The position numbers and the translations under genes were made by a program. A DNA stretch of 64,000 nt from Cyanobacteria bacterium TGS_CYA1. GTDB taxonomy: Bacteria; Cyanobacteriota; Vampirovibrionia; Obscuribacterales; Obscuribacteraceae. The notes beneath the pieces are model-generated. The model searched no databases, was not told the origin of the DNA, and was given only the letters and a program-made list of their open reading frames with translations. The first letter of the stretch is position 1; each line of letters begins with the position of its first letter. Location: assembly GCA_026129135.1 (NCBI GenBank), contig JAHCIQ010000008.1:186001-250000 (forward strand). The letters run 5' to 3'. Of the stretch, positions 63,152-64,000 are shown one piece after another.

Positions 63152-64000
63152 GTGAAATCAGCGACTAACCGTATTAAACACGGACTGGTTTTGAGTCTTG
63201 CAGCTCTAACACTAGGCATGGCTCCTGGATTTTGTGGTGAAGAGCTCGTTCCAGGCTATGTAGCCAAAAACAAAATCCAACAAGTTGCAACCGGAATCGA
63301 ATGGAACACCGATTTAAACGCGGCTGAAGAAAAGGCTAAAAGCGCAAACAAAATGATTTTGTGGATCAATATGATCGGCAAAATGGAAGGCGCTACCTGA
63401 TCGGCTGCAAACAGTATGAGAGCCGTGTCGCTCTCGGAAGAACCTGCATTTTCGGTACTCAAAGACGATCTCGTTTGCGGTTATCGCGACATTTCCAAAG
63501 AGTCTTGGGCTGGCTATTCTGGCAAACACGAGGTTGGTGGAAACGCTGTCAACACGACTAATGGTGCCGGACCGCATAATCTCCAGACTTTTATCATGGC
63601 GTCGGACGGAACGGTGCTTACCTGTCTGCCAGGATACTGGGCGCCTCAAGACCTTGTGACTGAAATTGAATTTGCAGCGCGTCTAAACGATGTTTACACC
63701 AATCCCAAGTATGGACCGGCTCAAAGACGTCTGATGTTCCGCTCGATGCATGTGGCTCACATCAAAGAACACTCGCATGAGATGAGCAGTCGCAGTCATA
63801 TGCAACATTTCGACCAGCGTTATGAATCTGACAACAGATTTCGCACCACTGACACAATTAAAGAATCTGTCAAAGCAACGCTTGGTGACGGCACTAACGT
63901 GCCATCGGATGCGTTTAAAACTACAGACATTCTTATGCACGAACGCATGGCCAAGCGTCCCTTCCTAGCATATGCCGATTTCGATACGCCTCGATTTTCT
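63152..64000 (+). CDS. Predicted thioredoxin-like selenoprotein, partial (in-frame TGA at codon 83)
   Basis: The gene starts at a GTG with GAGG upstream. It encodes a signal peptide (to about residue 28, GFCG) and a thioredoxin-like segment (IEWNTDLNAAEEKAKSANKM), where MILWINMIGKMEGAT precedes the TGA at 63398-63400. After the TGA the same frame stays open for 200 codons to the end of the window, with coding character (SAANSMRAVSLSEEPAFSVL and onward; GPHNLQTFIMASDGTVL). The TGA is at the active-site position of a W-x-A-K-x-L-x-W-x-x-x-x-G-x-T-C/U-type fold. Selenocysteine is more likely than a nonsense mutation. The C-terminus is outside the window. Confidence 0.75.
63402..63425 (+). promoter_or_regulatory. 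SECIS-like hairpin after the third UGA
   Basis: CGGCT (63402-63406) pairs with AGCCG (63421-63425) around a 14-base loop starting with G, one base after the TGA. Stem and loop position fit a bacterial SECIS, but the stem is short. Confidence 0.35.

Overview
The window looks like chromosomal DNA of a free-living, moderate-GC bacterium with a large signalling and secretion repertoire. The mix is: hybrid histidine kinases, a Ser/Thr kinase fused to leucine-rich repeats, many TPR and signal-peptide proteins, tandem CAP-domain proteins, a bacterial GlnRS, and unlinked rRNA genes. It resembles what I know of the Vampirovibrionia/Melainabacteria (Obscuribacterales-like) lineage, but this is an inference from gene content and no database comparison was possible. 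Code 11 applies: TGA is an ordinary stop in many genes. No phage, IS element or CRISPR array is visible.

Layout. 0.1-2.4 kb: three overlapping secreted/membrane genes. 2.4-8.7 kb (minus): a Tat-exported FAD oxidase, then a four-gene signalling operon (REC-Hpt, REC, RedB-like thiol protein, membrane hybrid kinase). 8.9-13.9 kb: small envelope proteins, an alpha/beta hydrolase, and a MoeB-rhodanese/MoaD/BNR-repeat sulfur-transfer locus. 14-21.4 kb: a VOC protein with a PAS kinase, a homologue of the DNA-thymine hypermodification helical domain, a membrane-family paralogue, an Rrf2 regulator, and a tandem Zn-ribbon/TM/SAF pair. 21.4-29.4 kb: tandem CAP proteins, a hydrolase/HExxH fusion, and a glycosyltransferase operon. 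29.5-37.8 kb: GlnRS with an adjacent tRNA-Gln, UspA, ArfB, GNAT, a PlsC-like acyltransferase and an orphan Dam methylase. 37.9-39.3 kb: two tandem thioredoxin-fold genes with an in-frame TGA exactly at the catalytic cysteine. 39.3-50.2 kb: AHSA1, TPR proteins, a P-loop kinase, nitronate monooxygenase and a DUF2442/XRE module. 50.2-57.4 kb (minus): 5S and 23S rRNA, a hybrid kinase, an XRE regulator, tRNA-Ala and tRNA-Ile, with no 16S. 57.5-64 kb: a secreted redoxin, a polytopic membrane protein, GDPD, a Ser/Thr kinase-LRR protein, and a third gene with an internal TGA that runs off the window.

The strongest discovery candidate is a set of three exported selenoprotein genes. Two tandem copies carry U-G-P-C in place of the thioredoxin C-G-P-C, with a conserved hairpin just after the UGA. 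A third thioredoxin-like gene stays open for 200 codons after its TGA. Second is a family of about 30-bp palindromes centred on CCGTTAACGG. It occurs five times, four of them between 53.8 and 59.9 kb, and in two genes it supplies the stop codon and the last residues. Third is the dispersed rRNA operon: tRNA-Ile and tRNA-Ala are cut off from the 23S by a 2.8-kb kinase gene, and the 23S has its own processing stem and a likely promoter.
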